From positions 1,308,410 to 1,372,409 of the forward strand of contig CM044964.1 of assembly GCA_024516035.1 (NCBI GenBank): a DNA stretch of 64,000 bases, read 5' to 3'. The position numbers and the translations under genes are program-made. Position 1 is the stretch's first letter. Each line of letters begins with the position of its first letter. This document shows, piece by piece, positions 12,803-24,444 of this stretch. The notes beneath the pieces were generated by a model. The model was not told the DNA's origin, did no database searches, and saw only the letters and a list, made by a program, of their open reading frames with translations. The stretch comes from Bactericera cockerelli (lineage: Eukaryota; Arthropoda; Insecta; Hemiptera; Triozidae).

Positions 12803-12841
<39 letters not shown>
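12783..12841. repeat. Poly(A) tract
   Basis: Near-uninterrupted A run of over 35; others at 12720-12735, 32616-32642, and poly(T) at 18828-18851 and 51951-51975. Confidence 0.9.
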
Positions 12842-12843
<2 letters not shown>

Positions 12844-12892
12844 ATAGCACCTTGAATTAAACACACCTTTTCTCCTTTTATCAGTGAAGTTA

Positions 12893-13075
12893 AGAAACAT
12901 CCAGCGAGGTTAAGACTTGTATGGGTGACTTAAAACAGATTCCTCCCCATGATGTTAATGTGGGTGGCGGCAGCTGTTTAGTAAGTTTAGTAAGGTCCAG
13001 CAAATGGAGGATAAAACCTCATCTCGATATGATCTTAGCAGTGTAAAGGGACGTTAAAGCCAAAGTCATAATAAG
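12893..13075 (+). repeat. SINE family G, divergent
   Basis: AACATCCAGCGAGGTTAAGA, GATGTTAATGTGGGTGG and CAAATGGAGGATAAAACCTC. Confidence 0.55.
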
Positions 13076-14099
13076 AAAATCGCCTTTTATTTATTTATTC
13101 ATTCATTTACACTTTTTTTTTTAACAAAACAATCAACAACAACAACAAATTATTAACAATAATTCAAACAAAAAAAAATACTTAGAAATATTATGTACAA
13201 AAAAATGAGAGAAAATTATTAATTTTTAATTGAAATTGTTTTGTAATCCGGGGCGAAGGTAATGTTTTAGGTGTTCTCTGCCACTTAACCGCCCTTTTCA
13301 TACTGCCCGATTAGGACTAATACCTAATCGCCATTATTCCGTGTTTTTATATGTAGGTACCTTAGTGTGGCCCTTAGCTATAGAGGAGGATTTTTTTCCC
13401 CAGATTTTTTTCGCTCCATCGGCAAAATATGGTTCCAATTAATATTAAAAAAATCTGGAAAAAGTTTCAGCTGGATCAAAGGTCGTTAACACGTGCCGCC
13501 GGGACCTTTAAGTTTAGATCTGCAATCGGAAGGGGCAATATACGTTTTTAAGCATAATATTGATCCTAACTTGAAGAAACTTCATCTCACAGAAAAAAAT
13601 ATAGAATGTAAAATGTAAAGAAGGGTTTTCTTTTTATTATTTGGTACATAATAATTTTAGTGGGTAGCACAGCATTATCGAGACACCTGATCATAACATT
13701 TGTCTAAGTCACTCACTACTGTTTTTTTCGTTATATTAAGTAGAAAATTAGAAAACTATCGTATATTAGAAAAAAATATAGAATGTTAAATGTATATAAC
13801 GGTTTTCTTTTTATTATTTGGTACATAATAATTTTAGTGGGTAGCACAGCATTATCGAGACACCTGATAATAGCATTTGTCTAAGTAACTCATTACTGTT
13901 TTTTCGTAATATTAAGTAGAAAACTATTGTATATTAGATTTTTTTCTATTTGAAGTTGAAGAAAAGAACATTGAACATAATTATTGTAATAATATTCATT
14001 TATCCATACTATTAAAATAAATGCGAGATGGAAGTTCACAAATAAGTAAATCCTGCTGTCCTACTTGCTATGAATTTTCAAGAGATACTCTTTTGTTGG

Positions 14100-14384
14100 T
14101 TAAGGATACTGACTTTTGTGGTCTTTGACAACTTGAATGACGAATTGTTTTTGGTTTTCACTCTTTGTTAGCTTATTATTGTATTCGCCCATCAATTTAA
14201 CTCCTCTTTCTGCTGTATCATTTACTACTTTTAAGAATTTAATTTTGTTATACGCGTCTTGGAAATTTTCATTTTCCCACCAGTCACTAGGATCTATACA
14301 GAGAAAAGATTTGTTTATTTGAAACTTCTCAAAGAACACCTGCCTCTCCTCTGACACCAAAAAGTCCAGCTCCTTGCTAAGCAA
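14100..14384 (-). pseudogene. Transposase-like C-terminal fragment, left arm
   Basis: Inverted copy (94 codons) of the fragment at 15178-15498, differing at a few residues near its start (e.g. FLVSEERQVFFEK against FFVSEERQFFFER). It is part of the fold-back arm, not an independent gene. Confidence 0.6.
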
Positions 14385-14611
14385 GTTTATAAGATCTTTA
14401 GTCTTACAACCATACTTCTATTTATTTTGTTTCTTCCCCTCTTTAGTGAGGGACTTAACCATGTTAGATTTTGCAACATTTGAGATATCTCTATCAAAAA
14501 ACCCCAACCCTACTGCCTCTTCACTCAAATACCAGAGTTTAGAAAAGAGTTCTTAATGACTGCTGAAGAACTCAAGACCATCCTTGATATTTGTAACTTT
14601 TCTTTATTGTT

Positions 14612-14900
14612 GTTGTTGTTGTTGTTATTGTAGCCAGCTTGGCTACAGCTGGAGGGGTGAGTGGTGGTCTCCAGCCAACTTTATTTCGAAGTTGGTTCGT
14701 CCAGAACCACATAATTCTATGTGCTATCAACCATCATGAGGACTTGGACTTTTCTATAAGCCATTAAACCCTTAGGAAACTGCAAGCTAGACTGGCTTGT
14801 AAGGGTTGGCTAGTCTGTTCTCCGTTAATAGTCCTCTAGCGGGACACTGGTCTTCTCGTCTTCTCCCTGTTTAACGTCTCCCAGCCAGACTAACTTTCCT
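14612..14900. repeat. Repeat family F, long copy
   Basis: (GTT)n then the F core, followed by GACTTGGACTTTTCTATAAG and CCCTGTTTAACGTCTCCCAG CCAGAC. In the spacer of the fold-back element. Confidence 0.65.
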
Positions 14901-15177
14901 TTATATTGAGGCTTGGTATACTGCACCTGTACCTGTAGGTATTACAGCGCCAAGACTAGATCTCTCATTTATTAAAAAACTTCTTGCGTATCAAAAAATG
15001 GACCCTGATGTACGAGTATCTAGTGTGGCATCAAAAAAAAAAATGTAAACCATCTCTGGTATTTGAGTGAAGAGGCAATAGGGTTGGGGTTTTTTGATAG
15101 AGATATCTCAAATGTTGTAAAATCTAACATGGTTAAGTCCCTCACTAAAGAGGGGAAGAAACAAAATAAATAGAAGT

Positions 15178-15498
15178 ATGGTTGTAAGACTAGTATGGAA
15201 GTATGGTTGTAACTTCCTTAGCAAGGACCTGGACTTTTTTGTGTCAGAGGAGAGGCAGTTTTTCTTTGAGAGGTTTCAAATAAACAAATCTTTTTTCTGT
15301 CTAGATCCTACTGACTGGTGGGAAAATGAAAATTTCCAAGACGCGTATAACAAAATTAAATTCTTAAAAGTAGTAAATGATACAGCAGAAAGAGGAGTTA
15401 AATTGATGGGCGAATACAATAATAAGCTAACAAAGAGTGAAAACCAAAAACAATTCGTCATTCAAGTTGTCAAAGACCACAAAAGTCAGTATCCTTAA
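15178..15498 (+). pseudogene. Transposase-like C-terminal fragment, right arm
   Basis: About 106 codons ending in stop, with NDTAERGVKLMGEYNNKLTK and QKQFVIQVVKDHKSQYP. I recall the ND-AERGV...QKQ--LQVV pattern from C-termini of uncharacterised transposase-like proteins in arthropods. No catalytic core is present. The same sequence is mirrored in the left arm. Confidence 0.6.
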
Positions 15499-16052
15499 CC
15501 AACAAAAGAGTATCTCTTGAAAATTCATAGCAAGTAGGACAGCAGGATTTACTTATTTGTGAACTTCCATCTCGCATTTATTTTAATAGTATGGATAAAT
15601 GAATATTATTACAATAATTATGTTCAATGTTCTTTTCTTCAACTTCAAATAGAAAAAATCTAATATACAATAGTTTTCTACTTAATATTACGAAAAAACA
15701 GTAGTGAGTGACTTAGACAAATGTTATTATCAGGTGTCTCGATAATGCTGTGCTACCCACTAAAATTATTTCTTACCAAATAATAAAAAGAAAACCATTC
15801 TTTACATTTTACATTCTATATTTTTTTCTGTGAGATGAAGTTTCTTCAAGTTAGGATCAATATTATGCTTAAAAACGTATATTGCCCCTTCCGATTGCAG
15901 ATCTAAACTTAAAGGTCCCGGCGGCACGTGTTAACGACCTTTGATCGAGCTGAAACTTTTTCCAGATTTTTTTAATATTAATTGGAACCATATTTTGCCG
16001 ATGGAGCGAGAAAATTCCGACTTTCGAAAATAAGGGCCACCCTAAGGTACCT

Positions 16053-16280
16053 ATTCTTGTTTCATTGTACATTGGGCTTGCTCGTTAATAAATATAAATA
16101 TTTCAGCAGTAAGCCCAATACACATTATTATGTGGTCAAAAACCCAAGTATCAGTACTAGATGTACAGGATACAGGTGCAGTGGGAGGATAATTTGTCTT
16201 GTACCGGCTGAGTTTCGAACCCGCGACCACTGGATAACAAGTCCGACGCGCGGCACTTAGACCACTGAGCTACCGTGACT
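16053..16280 (-). repeat. SINE family B, cut by the fold-back element
   Basis: The head half is here (GTTTCGAACCCGCGACC, GAGCTACCGTGAC). The tail half lies at 13299-13354 on the other side of the 13363-16044 element. Confidence 0.7.
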
Positions 16281-16533
16281 GAAAAGGCGTCAGAACATGC
16301 TATAGCAGTGTCTAGTTGTCTACCTCTGAAAACAGCCCTGAAATCTATCGTAAATGTATTAGATGCAGATATACAGCTTAACAATTATGACGTATGGTAG
16401 TCATAATATTACTGTAGTCGCCAACGAGGCAACATAAGCCCTAAGCAGATAGCTGGGTACATAGGCTATACAATCTATATAATATATACATATGTAAGTA
16501 TAGCCATAGCTAATACATACTCGTAAATGATAA

Positions 16534-16746
16534 TAAAAATAATATCACCTTATTTATATACTGCCCGATTAGGACTATTAAGTCCCATTATTCCAGCGGT
16601 AACCCCAAGACATATTAGTATGTGGTAAAAGTCCCAAATGCCCAAATGGGAGGATAGCTTGTCATGTCCCGGCTGAGTTTCGAACCCGCGACCTCTGGTA
16701 TCTCTGGATTCAAAGAGTGCCGCCTTTACCACTGAGCTACCGGGTC
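16534..16746 (-). repeat. SINE family B, full length
   Basis: Minus copy from AATATCACCTTATTTATA to GAGCTACCGGGTCA. Confidence 0.8.
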
Positions 16747-16899
16747 AGACAATCAGAGACTCACTTCAGAAAATGATTTACTGAGGGACTTAGAGAATCA
16801 ATACATCTTCGCGATTAGCTTATAATTTCAAATAATCAAATTTGTAATCATAGTATGATAATAGTTATGATTGAAATTATCTTCAAATTGGAAGAGAAA

Positions 16900-17100
16900 A
16901 GAAAAAAGAAGATGCATCTTATAGAGAGATGGAGGGAGGATAAAGAGAGAGAAGGATATAAAATAAAGAAAGGGACAGAGGATAGAGAGAGAAGGAGAAA
17001 GAATAGAGAGAGAGAGAGAGAGAAAAAGAGAAAGAAGGAGAGAAAATGGAAAGAAGAAAAAGGGAGAGTTAGAAGGAGAAGATTAGAGAGAGAAAGAAAT
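16900..17100. repeat. GA-rich tract
   Basis: GAGAGAGAAAGAAGGAGA purine run; its open reading frame is low complexity. Confidence 0.9.
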
Positions 17101-17296
17101 TTGATTTGATTGATAATGTTATAAATTATTTTATTGGTATTTTATATCATAATTCCCTTAAGCTAACGGCTAACTTATAATAAGAGTATGAATTTTAAAT
17201 TTGAATAGCTTCTTTATTTTATATGTATAATAATTGCATATTTATTCATGTTTATTACAATAATATTGACACCTCCTAAGATACGTCTACCTTATT

Positions 17297-17486
17297 TGAG
17301 AGAGAGGGGGAGAGAAGATAGAGGGAGAGAGAGAGAGAAGGAGAGATGATAGAGGGAGAGAAAGAGAAAGAGTGGGGAGGAGATAGGATAGAGGGAGAGA
17401 AATAGTGAATAGAGAGAGAGAGAAGATAGATAGAGAGAATAACAGAGAATAGAAAGAGAGAGAGAGAGAGATAGAGAGAAAGAATT
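17297..17486. repeat. GA-rich tract
   Basis: AGAGAGAGGGGGAGAGAAG-type purine run, similar to 16900-17100. Confidence 0.9.
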
Positions 17487-17904
17487 GCAATTTGAGATTA
17501 TAAATCAGGGTCATTCGGTACTTGAGATAGTCATTGTAATTTTCAAACTGTATCTCATGGGTTCTGCTGTTGATGCATTATATAATAATTGTAATTATTA
17601 GGTATTGTATTGTTATGGCATAAAACGCATATTATTTTGTCATAAAACGCAAGAGTTTTCTTTTATCCGTATAACAGTAGGTAATGAAATTGTTGACATT
17701 GAGAATAAAACAGGACGGTTTTTTCGATGTCAATTGAATTGCATTCACAATTTCATATACCAAACCCAGGGTGGCAAATTATAGACTTTTTGTCCAAAAT
17801 TTCAGATTTTCTTAAATATCAGAGTTAAATTATAATAAAAATAAATAAATAGAAATTCGTTATGTGAAACAATAATATGCATAATATACATACAAAAATT
17901 CATC

Positions 17905-18112
17905 AAAATTGGGTGTACCGTTCACGAGATATAATCGTTTAGGTAAAAAGTTAGTGGTCAGGCGCATGGTCTCTTTCACCCAGAAGCGCTTGTACGAATT
18001 TGATGAATTTAAAATGGGACCATCTGCAGAACGTCTCCTATATGTGTGCAGATTTCATCAAAAACCGTTGAGTAGTTTCTGAGATTTGCGCGTTACAAAG
18101 AATATTTTTAAC
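17905..18112 (+). repeat. Dispersed repeat O, copy 1
   Basis: Has TAGGTAAAAAGTTAGTGGTC, GGCGCATGGTCT and TTTGATGAATTTAAAATGG. The segment at 25575-25710 is its reverse. Confidence 0.45.
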
Positions 18113-18114
18113 AG

Positions 18115-18419
18115 ATTCTCTTATATCTAGGTTTCTCTTATATCCAGGTTTCTCTTATACCTAGGTTTCTATTATATCCTAGTTCCTCTTATATCCAGGT
18201 TTCTCTTATATCCAGGTTTCTCTTACATCCAGGTTTCTCTTATATCCAGTTTCTCTTACATCTATGTTTCTCTTATATCCAGGTTTCTCTTATATCTAGG
18301 TGTCTCTTGTATCTAGGTTTCTCTTATACCCAGTTTTCTCTTATATGTAGGTTTCTTTTAAATCCAGGTTTTTCTTATATCCAGGTTTCTCTTAAATCTA
18401 GGTTTCTCTTATATATCCA
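18115..18419. repeat. 17-bp minisatellite, about 18 units
   Basis: Unit TTTCTCTTATATCCAGG with point variants. A looser relative (TTTCTCTTATA...) is near 27890-28110. Confidence 0.93.
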
Positions 18420-18911
18420 CCAGGTAACATGCCCTGAAATAATGCGAACGCGATTCCTGGGCACAACTACTAAAAAAAAAGTATAGTTAGGTACTCTAAT
18501 ATAAAGATACGAGTATCAGCATAAATAATATATATTATTTAACCCTTGGCCAATGAATCTCAACAGGAGCTCAGATATGTTACCTCAGCATATTAATTTA
18601 TGTATGGGATACCCCAGATAGCTGATGATAGATCACGTGACACTAAATAATTATGGGTGAGTCAGATATCTTATAAGATTGATAAAAGGATATTATGTTA
18701 TCAGTAACTGATGAGTTATTATAATACGTCAGTTATTGTACACCTGGAAAATATAATATGGTGCAACAGTCCAATCTTTACAACCTAGCAGGAAAAATCG
18801 AGTACTGTTTTTACTTTTCTTATTGTTTTTTTTTTTTTTTTTTTTTTTTTTCAAGATGAGTGTTATTTTTTTCATGATAAGCTCTTTTTATTTTGTGGCC
18901 ATTTGGTTTCC

Positions 18912-18992
18912 TAGTCATAATTATGAACCTCAGAGCCTCATTATTATGCGGTCACATACTGAAATAAATAAGGAAAAATTCATGCATTGGGG
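18912..18992 (-). repeat. SINE family C, fragment
   Basis: Body segment only (AACCTCAGAGCCTCATTATT...AAATTCATGCATTGGG). Confidence 0.55.
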
Positions 18993-19014
18993 GGGATTTT
19001 TTTTTATATAAACA

Positions 19015-19322
19015 GATTATAGTGTTTCACAGCCATTTTATTCCGTAGCCATGAAACAAGAGCTACTGTAGAAGCTTGTGGTCTGTGTTGTAGCTTGCCC
19101 AATTGCCCATCCCTTAGTATGCCACCCTTGTGGTGGGCGAGAAGTGACACTATAGTCTCCATTTAGGTACTGCTTATTGCTTAAGGTTAACACAATCGCA
19201 CCGAAAAGTATCCCTTAGAAGAAAATACAATTTGGAATCAATTTTTTGTTGGCTCTAGGAATCGAACCCGGGACCTTCCGCATGGCAAGCAGTACATCTC
19301 ACCACCACTGAGCTAAATGTGT
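19015..19322 (-). repeat. SINE family E, full length
   Basis: Minus copy from GTTTCACAGCCATTTTATTC to CACCACTGAGCTAAA. Confidence 0.82.
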
Positions 19323-19351
19323 GTTCAATGGTATGATGTTACATTAAGTAC

Positions 19352-19480
19352 CGACCTCAGTAGATTGATCGATAAGGCGGCGGACTTGTAATCTGGAGGT
19401 TGGTGGTTTAAGTTTTAGCGTGGATTTAGTAAAGCGAGTTTGAATAGTTGTGTGACATCACGAAAGTGATCAACAAAAAT
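19352..19480 (+). repeat. SINE family A
   Basis: Plus copy: CCGACCTCAGTAGATTGATC through GTGACATCACGAAAGTGATC. Confidence 0.78.
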
Positions 19481-19809
19481 ATAATAATTTTAACTTATGT
19501 TACATTAAGTTATCAATATAATTTATTGAATTTAGTAGCTATATTTTATTCATTTTGCAAAATTCACCTCTCTTATTATGCATTTCACTTGTGCAAATTA
19601 TTCCGACACAGTCATGTGCAAATCGATTTGTTTTTTCGCGATTTTATTGCTGTCTATGTCTAGGTGTGTGAGTACCTAATACGAAGAAGCCTATTACCTA
19701 TTAGATACTAAACCGTTGCACGTCATTTTATTGCTCTGTTTACGTCAGTGTTTTTTTTTTATTTATTGATTTTTCTCAAGTGCGTGAATTATTAAAATTT
19801 CAAGTGCAA

Positions 19810-20063
19810 TAGGGCAATATTAGTAGACAAATTCTACATCACAAATCATGGCTAAGCGTCGGTTATCCATATGTTACACAGTACGCAATCCGTGACTTAG
19901 CGCCACAGAGGTATTACAAAAAACGTCTTCTAGGGCGGAATTCATAAACGTTTTTGTAATACCTCTGTGGCGCTAAGTCCCGGATTGCGTACTGTGTAAG
20001 ATAGGGAAAACCGACGCTTAGCAATGATTTGTGATGTAGAATTTGTCTATTAATTTTGCCCTA
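19810..20063. mobile_element. Long-hairpin MITE
   Basis: Two ~115-base arms are near-perfect inverted copies around a short loop near 19930. Ends TAGGGCAA.../...TTGCCCTA. Arms contain CTCTGTGGCGCTAAGTC and CGCAATCCG. A degenerate half copy is near 53315-53400. The target may be TA. Confidence 0.82.
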
Positions 20064-20106
20064 AATGTTTCTCACTCTTACTAGTAGGTATTTAGATATA
20101 CCCGAA

Positions 20107-20290
20107 TGGCCAGCCTCCGTGGCGTAATTGTTGCGACTACTGCCCGTAGTCCACAGATCCCGAGTTCGACTCCAGGTTGGAGCAGTCTTTTTGACGAAAA
20201 TTCTGTTTCATCCAAACACGTGAGCCTGGCATTTCCGGCCCTACCCAGGCTGGGTGGGGTTAATATGGGTAGCTGTACGATTCCCGGTGA
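20107..20290 (+). repeat. SINE family H
   Basis: tRNA-like head CCAGCCTCCGTGGCGTAATT, CTGCCCGTAGTCCACAGATC CCGAGTTCGA; body CCCTACCCAGGCTGGGTG, shared with family G. Confidence 0.75.
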
Positions 20291-20439
20291 ATGGAATCAC
20301 TCCGAATCAGAATCAACCCCCGTCCGAATCAGAATCAACTGGTCACAATAGATCTAAATATAGGTCGGTGTGATAAATTGATAATTGGCAATCTCTTTCA
20401 CCCAACCCTAAAATGGATTATAAAGAAATAGCCCAAGCT

Positions 20440-20535
20440 CTCACGATGCGCGATAGTTGGTCGCACTTAGAAATACTTGGTTCAGGATGAGCCAACTTTC
20501 AACTAAGTTGGCTGGAGACCATCACTGGTTACAAT
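20440..20535. repeat. Repeat family F, reverse fragment
   Basis: ACGATGCGCGATAGTTGG...GTTGGCTGGAGACCATCACT, reverse of the F core. Confidence 0.55.
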
Positions 20536-20887
20536 AACATAACTCCATTGATCAGTAGCGCTAGGTTACCTAGTTTTACTACATGTATAACTTAGGTACC
20601 TATGAACAATAAATACCTACTATAATATAAGTTTATAATTATGTATAGTTTCCACTATTAGTACCTAGGTCTAGAGTTGTATGTGAATAATAATATGTAC
20701 AACCGTTACACAACCTTGAAGAGATCCAACTTGCATCGAACAACAAGATCTTGGTTCATAGATGAATAGAAAACACACGTATTAATAGCCCGAGCGAATT
20801 GGACAAAAAACAACAATAATTGAATGGGTGAGTCAATCGGGAAATATAACATTTTTTTCCGCAGTTTTTATTTATTTTGTTTTTAAA

Positions 20888-20995
20888 GATGAGTGTTTTG
20901 AATCTTTTATATTTCGTAGCAATGAAAGAACAGCTAATATTGTAGCTTGCTTATCCTGTATGGCTCCTCTCTGATGGGCGTGATGAGACACAATA
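20888..20995 (-). repeat. SINE family E, cut by the 20996-22707 element
   Basis: Minus copy interrupted in GACACAATA|TACTTCCC; continues at 22708-22745 and is then truncated. Confidence 0.75.
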
Positions 20996-22707
20996 TACAG
21001 GGTGTCCCGTATACAGATGCAAATATTTTGAGGGTAGGTTCAGCCCACCGTGGACTATCATATGAGCGAAACTTGCAGTGGAGCATTTTGCTTCGTTAAA
21101 GAGTTATGGTCAAATCCCTGTTTTTCCCACAGGTCTAGAGGTCACTTGGATCGATGCACGTTTTCAAAGAAATGATCGCCAGTAAGTAATGTTTGACTTC
21201 ATGTATGGATAGTCATGCATATTTCCCTTCGAATGCAGTTGGTTGCAATAAAAAAATATTGAAAGACCAGAGAGATATTTAATCATAAGTTCAATATTTG
21301 TCTAAAATTCGATTTTTCCCTTTTTTCCCTTTCGTGAATTTAGAGTACTTCTACAATTTCAATTCTGCGTATCACTAGGTAAAAAAATACCCTTTGTTAT
21401 TTTGTTTCAATAAATACAAAGTTCTTTCAGACGCGTGAAGGAACGAATGAGATGCCGTTTAGGCACCAGAAGGAGAGAAACACATCTATCAAATTTTGAA
21501 TCTGGGCGCTATTGCATTTTGAAGAACACTCGATGCCTGAAGCGGTCTGTGTGACCATTTTTGTGCCAACTGCAAGTTATAAATGAAAAATTTCTGAGTA
21601 CAAATAGTTCTATTAACCAACTATATCAATCAATTAATCTAATAGTTAAAATAACAAGGCGACCAATTTGTTCGGTGGAAGAGAAAGCCACAAGCTTTAA
21701 CCTCGCCCTTGGTTCGCTACATATTCTTTTGGGTTCTTTTCATTTCATGTCCTGTGTTGCAGAATGTATCATGTTTGTAGTTTATCAATAAAGTATTAAA
21801 AATAATAATAATAATAGTAACCTTAAGGTTGGATGTTCGAGTTTTACCCAAGGTTAATTTTCGGCCCTAATTGTTATGTTTTTGATATCATGATTGTGAT
21901 AAACACAAAAATGATATTTTTAATTTTACTTCTAAAAATAAAATGACAATTTTTGTTGTTAGCGCAGAGTCTTTCTCCATGTGTATTCTTTGTCCATAAT
22001 TACACCACTGGTTGCTGCTTTCGTTGCAGCCTCTCTCATTTTTCCTCATGATAACCCTGTGACCCCGTAACCCCATTCACATAAAAGTTCACACCGACCG
22101 ACCACTGTGAATGATCAATTTCCGTCTGTTAAACATCCCAGAACAGTGTATTTATACCTCAAATTACGCACCAATTCTGTTAAAATTCAGCCAACTTTGA
22201 ATTTTCCATCATGATTCAGAAGTGTTTTTTGAGCTTTGTGGGTCTTGTGTTCCATGATCTTTAAAGTGATATAAATGAGCTTTCTTTTTTCTAAAACGTT
22301 TAGTTTTAATAGGGTATTTTTTTAACTAGTGATACGCAGAATTGCAATTGTAGAAGTATTTTAAATTCACGAAAGGGAAATAAGGGAAAAATCAAATTTT
22401 AGAAAAGTATTGAACTTATGATTAAATATCTCTCTGGTCTTTCAATATTTTTTCATGCAACCAACTGCATTCGAAGGGAAATATGCATGACTATCCATAC
22501 ATGAAGTCAAAAATTACTTACTGGCTATCATTTCTTTAAAAACGTGCATCGATCCAAGTGACCTCTAGACCTGTGGGAAAAACAGGTATTTGGCCATAAC
22601 TCTTTAACGAAACAAAATGCCCCACTGCAAGTTTCGCTCATATGATAGTCCACGGTGGGCTGAACCTACCCTCAAAATATTTGCATCTGTATACGGGACA
22701 CCCTGTA
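20996..22707. mobile_element. Inverted-repeat DNA element with TA target, Tc1/mariner-like
   Basis: Ends TACAGGGTGTCCCGTATAC are perfectly inverted and arms extend about 430 bases (20996-21420, 22275-22707). TA lies at both sides (20994-20995, 22708-22709), splitting a family E SINE whose uninterrupted form reads GACACAATACTTCCC. No transposase is seen in the spacer. Confidence 0.82.
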
Positions 22708-23036
22708 TACTTCCCATTTAGGTGCTGGGTCAACACGAGCGCTTCTTTTACTCTGTCTTACTCCACCTAAGCAGAGCAGGGTCGACGTTGTTCCTTCCCA
22801 GTCATCATCAAACTCGTGCCATTTCATTACCTATCTTTAACCCCGAGGGAGAGAGTGTTGACCCTAGAGCATGATTAAGGACAGCTGAAAGGTTCTCTGA
22901 TTCTAAAAATTCGGGAGATCCCTTCCCCAACCACTCGATCTTTACTCTCGAAAGGGTGTAACGTTGGATACCGAAACTGGTAGTTTGTGAATTCTGCAAA
23001 TGTTCGGAGGCGGAGGTGTCCATGTCCATATACATA

Positions 23037-23285
23037 TCTCTATATATAAAACAGAAAAAAGGACTACCTACCTACCTATTTTTGTTTGTTTGTTTGTCCG
23101 GAGTTGTTTAGCCAAAACGGTAAGAGATAGCGAAAAAATGTCTCAGAATTGACCCCCCCAAAACCATTATAGCTTTGTGCAGAAAAATTATAAAAAGTTC
23201 AAAAAGGCACTGCTGTCCAGCAGTACGGCCATGCCTTAGTAAATTTAAAATTTAGTCCCGTTGCAAAGCACGGGCAAACGGCTAG
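23037..23285 (+). mobile_element. Non-autonomous Helitron
   Basis: Starts TCTCTATATATAAAACAG after A and ends with hairpin CCCGTTGCAAAGCACGGG, then CAAACGG CTAG before T. The 5' TC, 3' hairpin plus CTAG, and A/T target are canonical Helitron features. 249 bases, non-coding. Confidence 0.85.
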
Positions 23286-23746
23286 TACTCGTATAGAAGT
23301 ACTAACTGAAGGGCAAGATTATTGCCTCGGGCAATTTCCACCCTATGTACTCAGTACATACCTAATACTATATTGTACCTAAATAAGTACCTAACCTAAT
23401 ACTATATTTTTTTACCCATCATTATGTGTACCTACCTCCAATCCTTATTTCCTCAAGAATATTTACAATTATACCTATGATAAGTTGTCTCCACTACATC
23501 TGACCTTGGAGTCTTCACTTGATAAGAAAGAATGCCATAAGAGTCCTAAGATGATCTATTGCTATTACAGGAAGGCTCAGAAATTATTGGAAATCATTTG
23601 AGATCATGAATTACTTATTATAAAACAAGAGCGCGAACACAACGGAACCCCAGATCCTAGGGTAGCCCCGGTACCACGCAGAAAAATCATATGTGTATAA
23701 TATATTATTATTTTTAATAACAGTTTCAGGCCATTTCTTTAGTTAA

Positions 23747-23896
23747 CACTTAGACGACCGGGTGTACCACCGGTGGTACACGCACGTTCGTATGGAATGG
23801 ACCGGGTGTACCACCGGTGGTACACAATGTCGGAGAGCCGTATTATCGCCGGTCCCACAAGAGAATTCACGAAAAACCATGCCGGTCGTCTAAATG
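23747..23896. mobile_element. piggyBac-type MITE with doubled palindrome
   Basis: TTAA flanks (23743-23746, 23897-23900) and inverted ends CAYTTAGACGACCGG. Inside, GTGTACCACCGGTGGTACAC, a perfect 20-base palindrome, appears twice about 47 bases apart. TTAA duplication is diagnostic of the piggyBac group. 150 bases, non-coding. Confidence 0.85.
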
Positions 23897-23921
23897 TTAA
23901 TGGTAGTCAAGTAGTTAACGT

Positions 23922-24132
23922 ACACTGGTAGTCAAGTGGTTAACACCCTAGTCTGGTAATCCATGTAGCGTAGGTATCCGTTGGTTCGAATCCCACCCAG
24001 TGCATGAATTTTTCCTCATTAATTTGAGTTTGTGACCACATAATAATAAGATTCCGAAGGTTAGCTGGTAGAAAACGCTTTGAGCATTAACCTCGCCTGG
24101 TGGTTACCTTCCACAAAAGAGTGTTGTTATTA
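23922..24132 (+). repeat. SINE family C, full length
   Basis: Plus copy. Its first ~15 bases are also present just before it (23901-23920), directly after the piggyBac-type MITE, so the MITE probably landed in the head of an earlier copy. Confidence 0.75.
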
Positions 24133-24139
24133 TTACTAT

Positions 24140-24335
24140 ATAAAAAAATCTCCTCCAATGATTTTCCACTGGGCAGAGTAGATAGATAAATTTTAAATCC
24201 AAAATTGATGAACCTAGCATTCCCTCGTTGAATAGCGAGGGAAAGCCGTTGTTCCAGGTACATTTTTGCCTTTGAGCTGCCTGTTATTGTTGTTAATTTG
24301 TTACCAATGTATTCAAAAATCTTTTTGGCCTCAAT
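24140..24335 (-). repeat. Dispersed repeat M, copy 2
   Basis: Reverse match to 6190-6350 (CCTCCAATGATTTTCCACTG, ATTCCCTCGTTGAATAGCGA, TTGTTAATTTGTTACCAA). Confidence 0.65.
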
Positions 24336-24444
24336 GCACTATGGCCTCAATTTTATGTAAGTGGCCTCAACGGAGTCACAATTACCTAACCAGCGACTAA
24401 ACCACTAGAAAGCATTTAAACACATCAGTCACTGAGTAGACTGA

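Larger units (their letters stand above)
13363..16044. mobile_element. Fold-back DNA transposon with mirrored transposase-like ends
   Basis: Terminal repeat TAGKGTGGCCCTTA and perfect 8-bp duplication AGGTACCT (13355-13362, 16045-16052). Arms of about 1 kb (13363-14565 and 15055-16044) are inverted copies. The left arm has an extra internal duplication (13600-13740 against 13785-13920). A family F repeat sits in the spacer (14612-14900). The whole lies inside a family B SINE. Confidence 0.87.

Noticed and set aside
22808..23035. 75-codon minus-strand ORF
   Set aside because: Short, no recognisable motif, next to a Helitron and a truncated SINE; kept out for lack of support.
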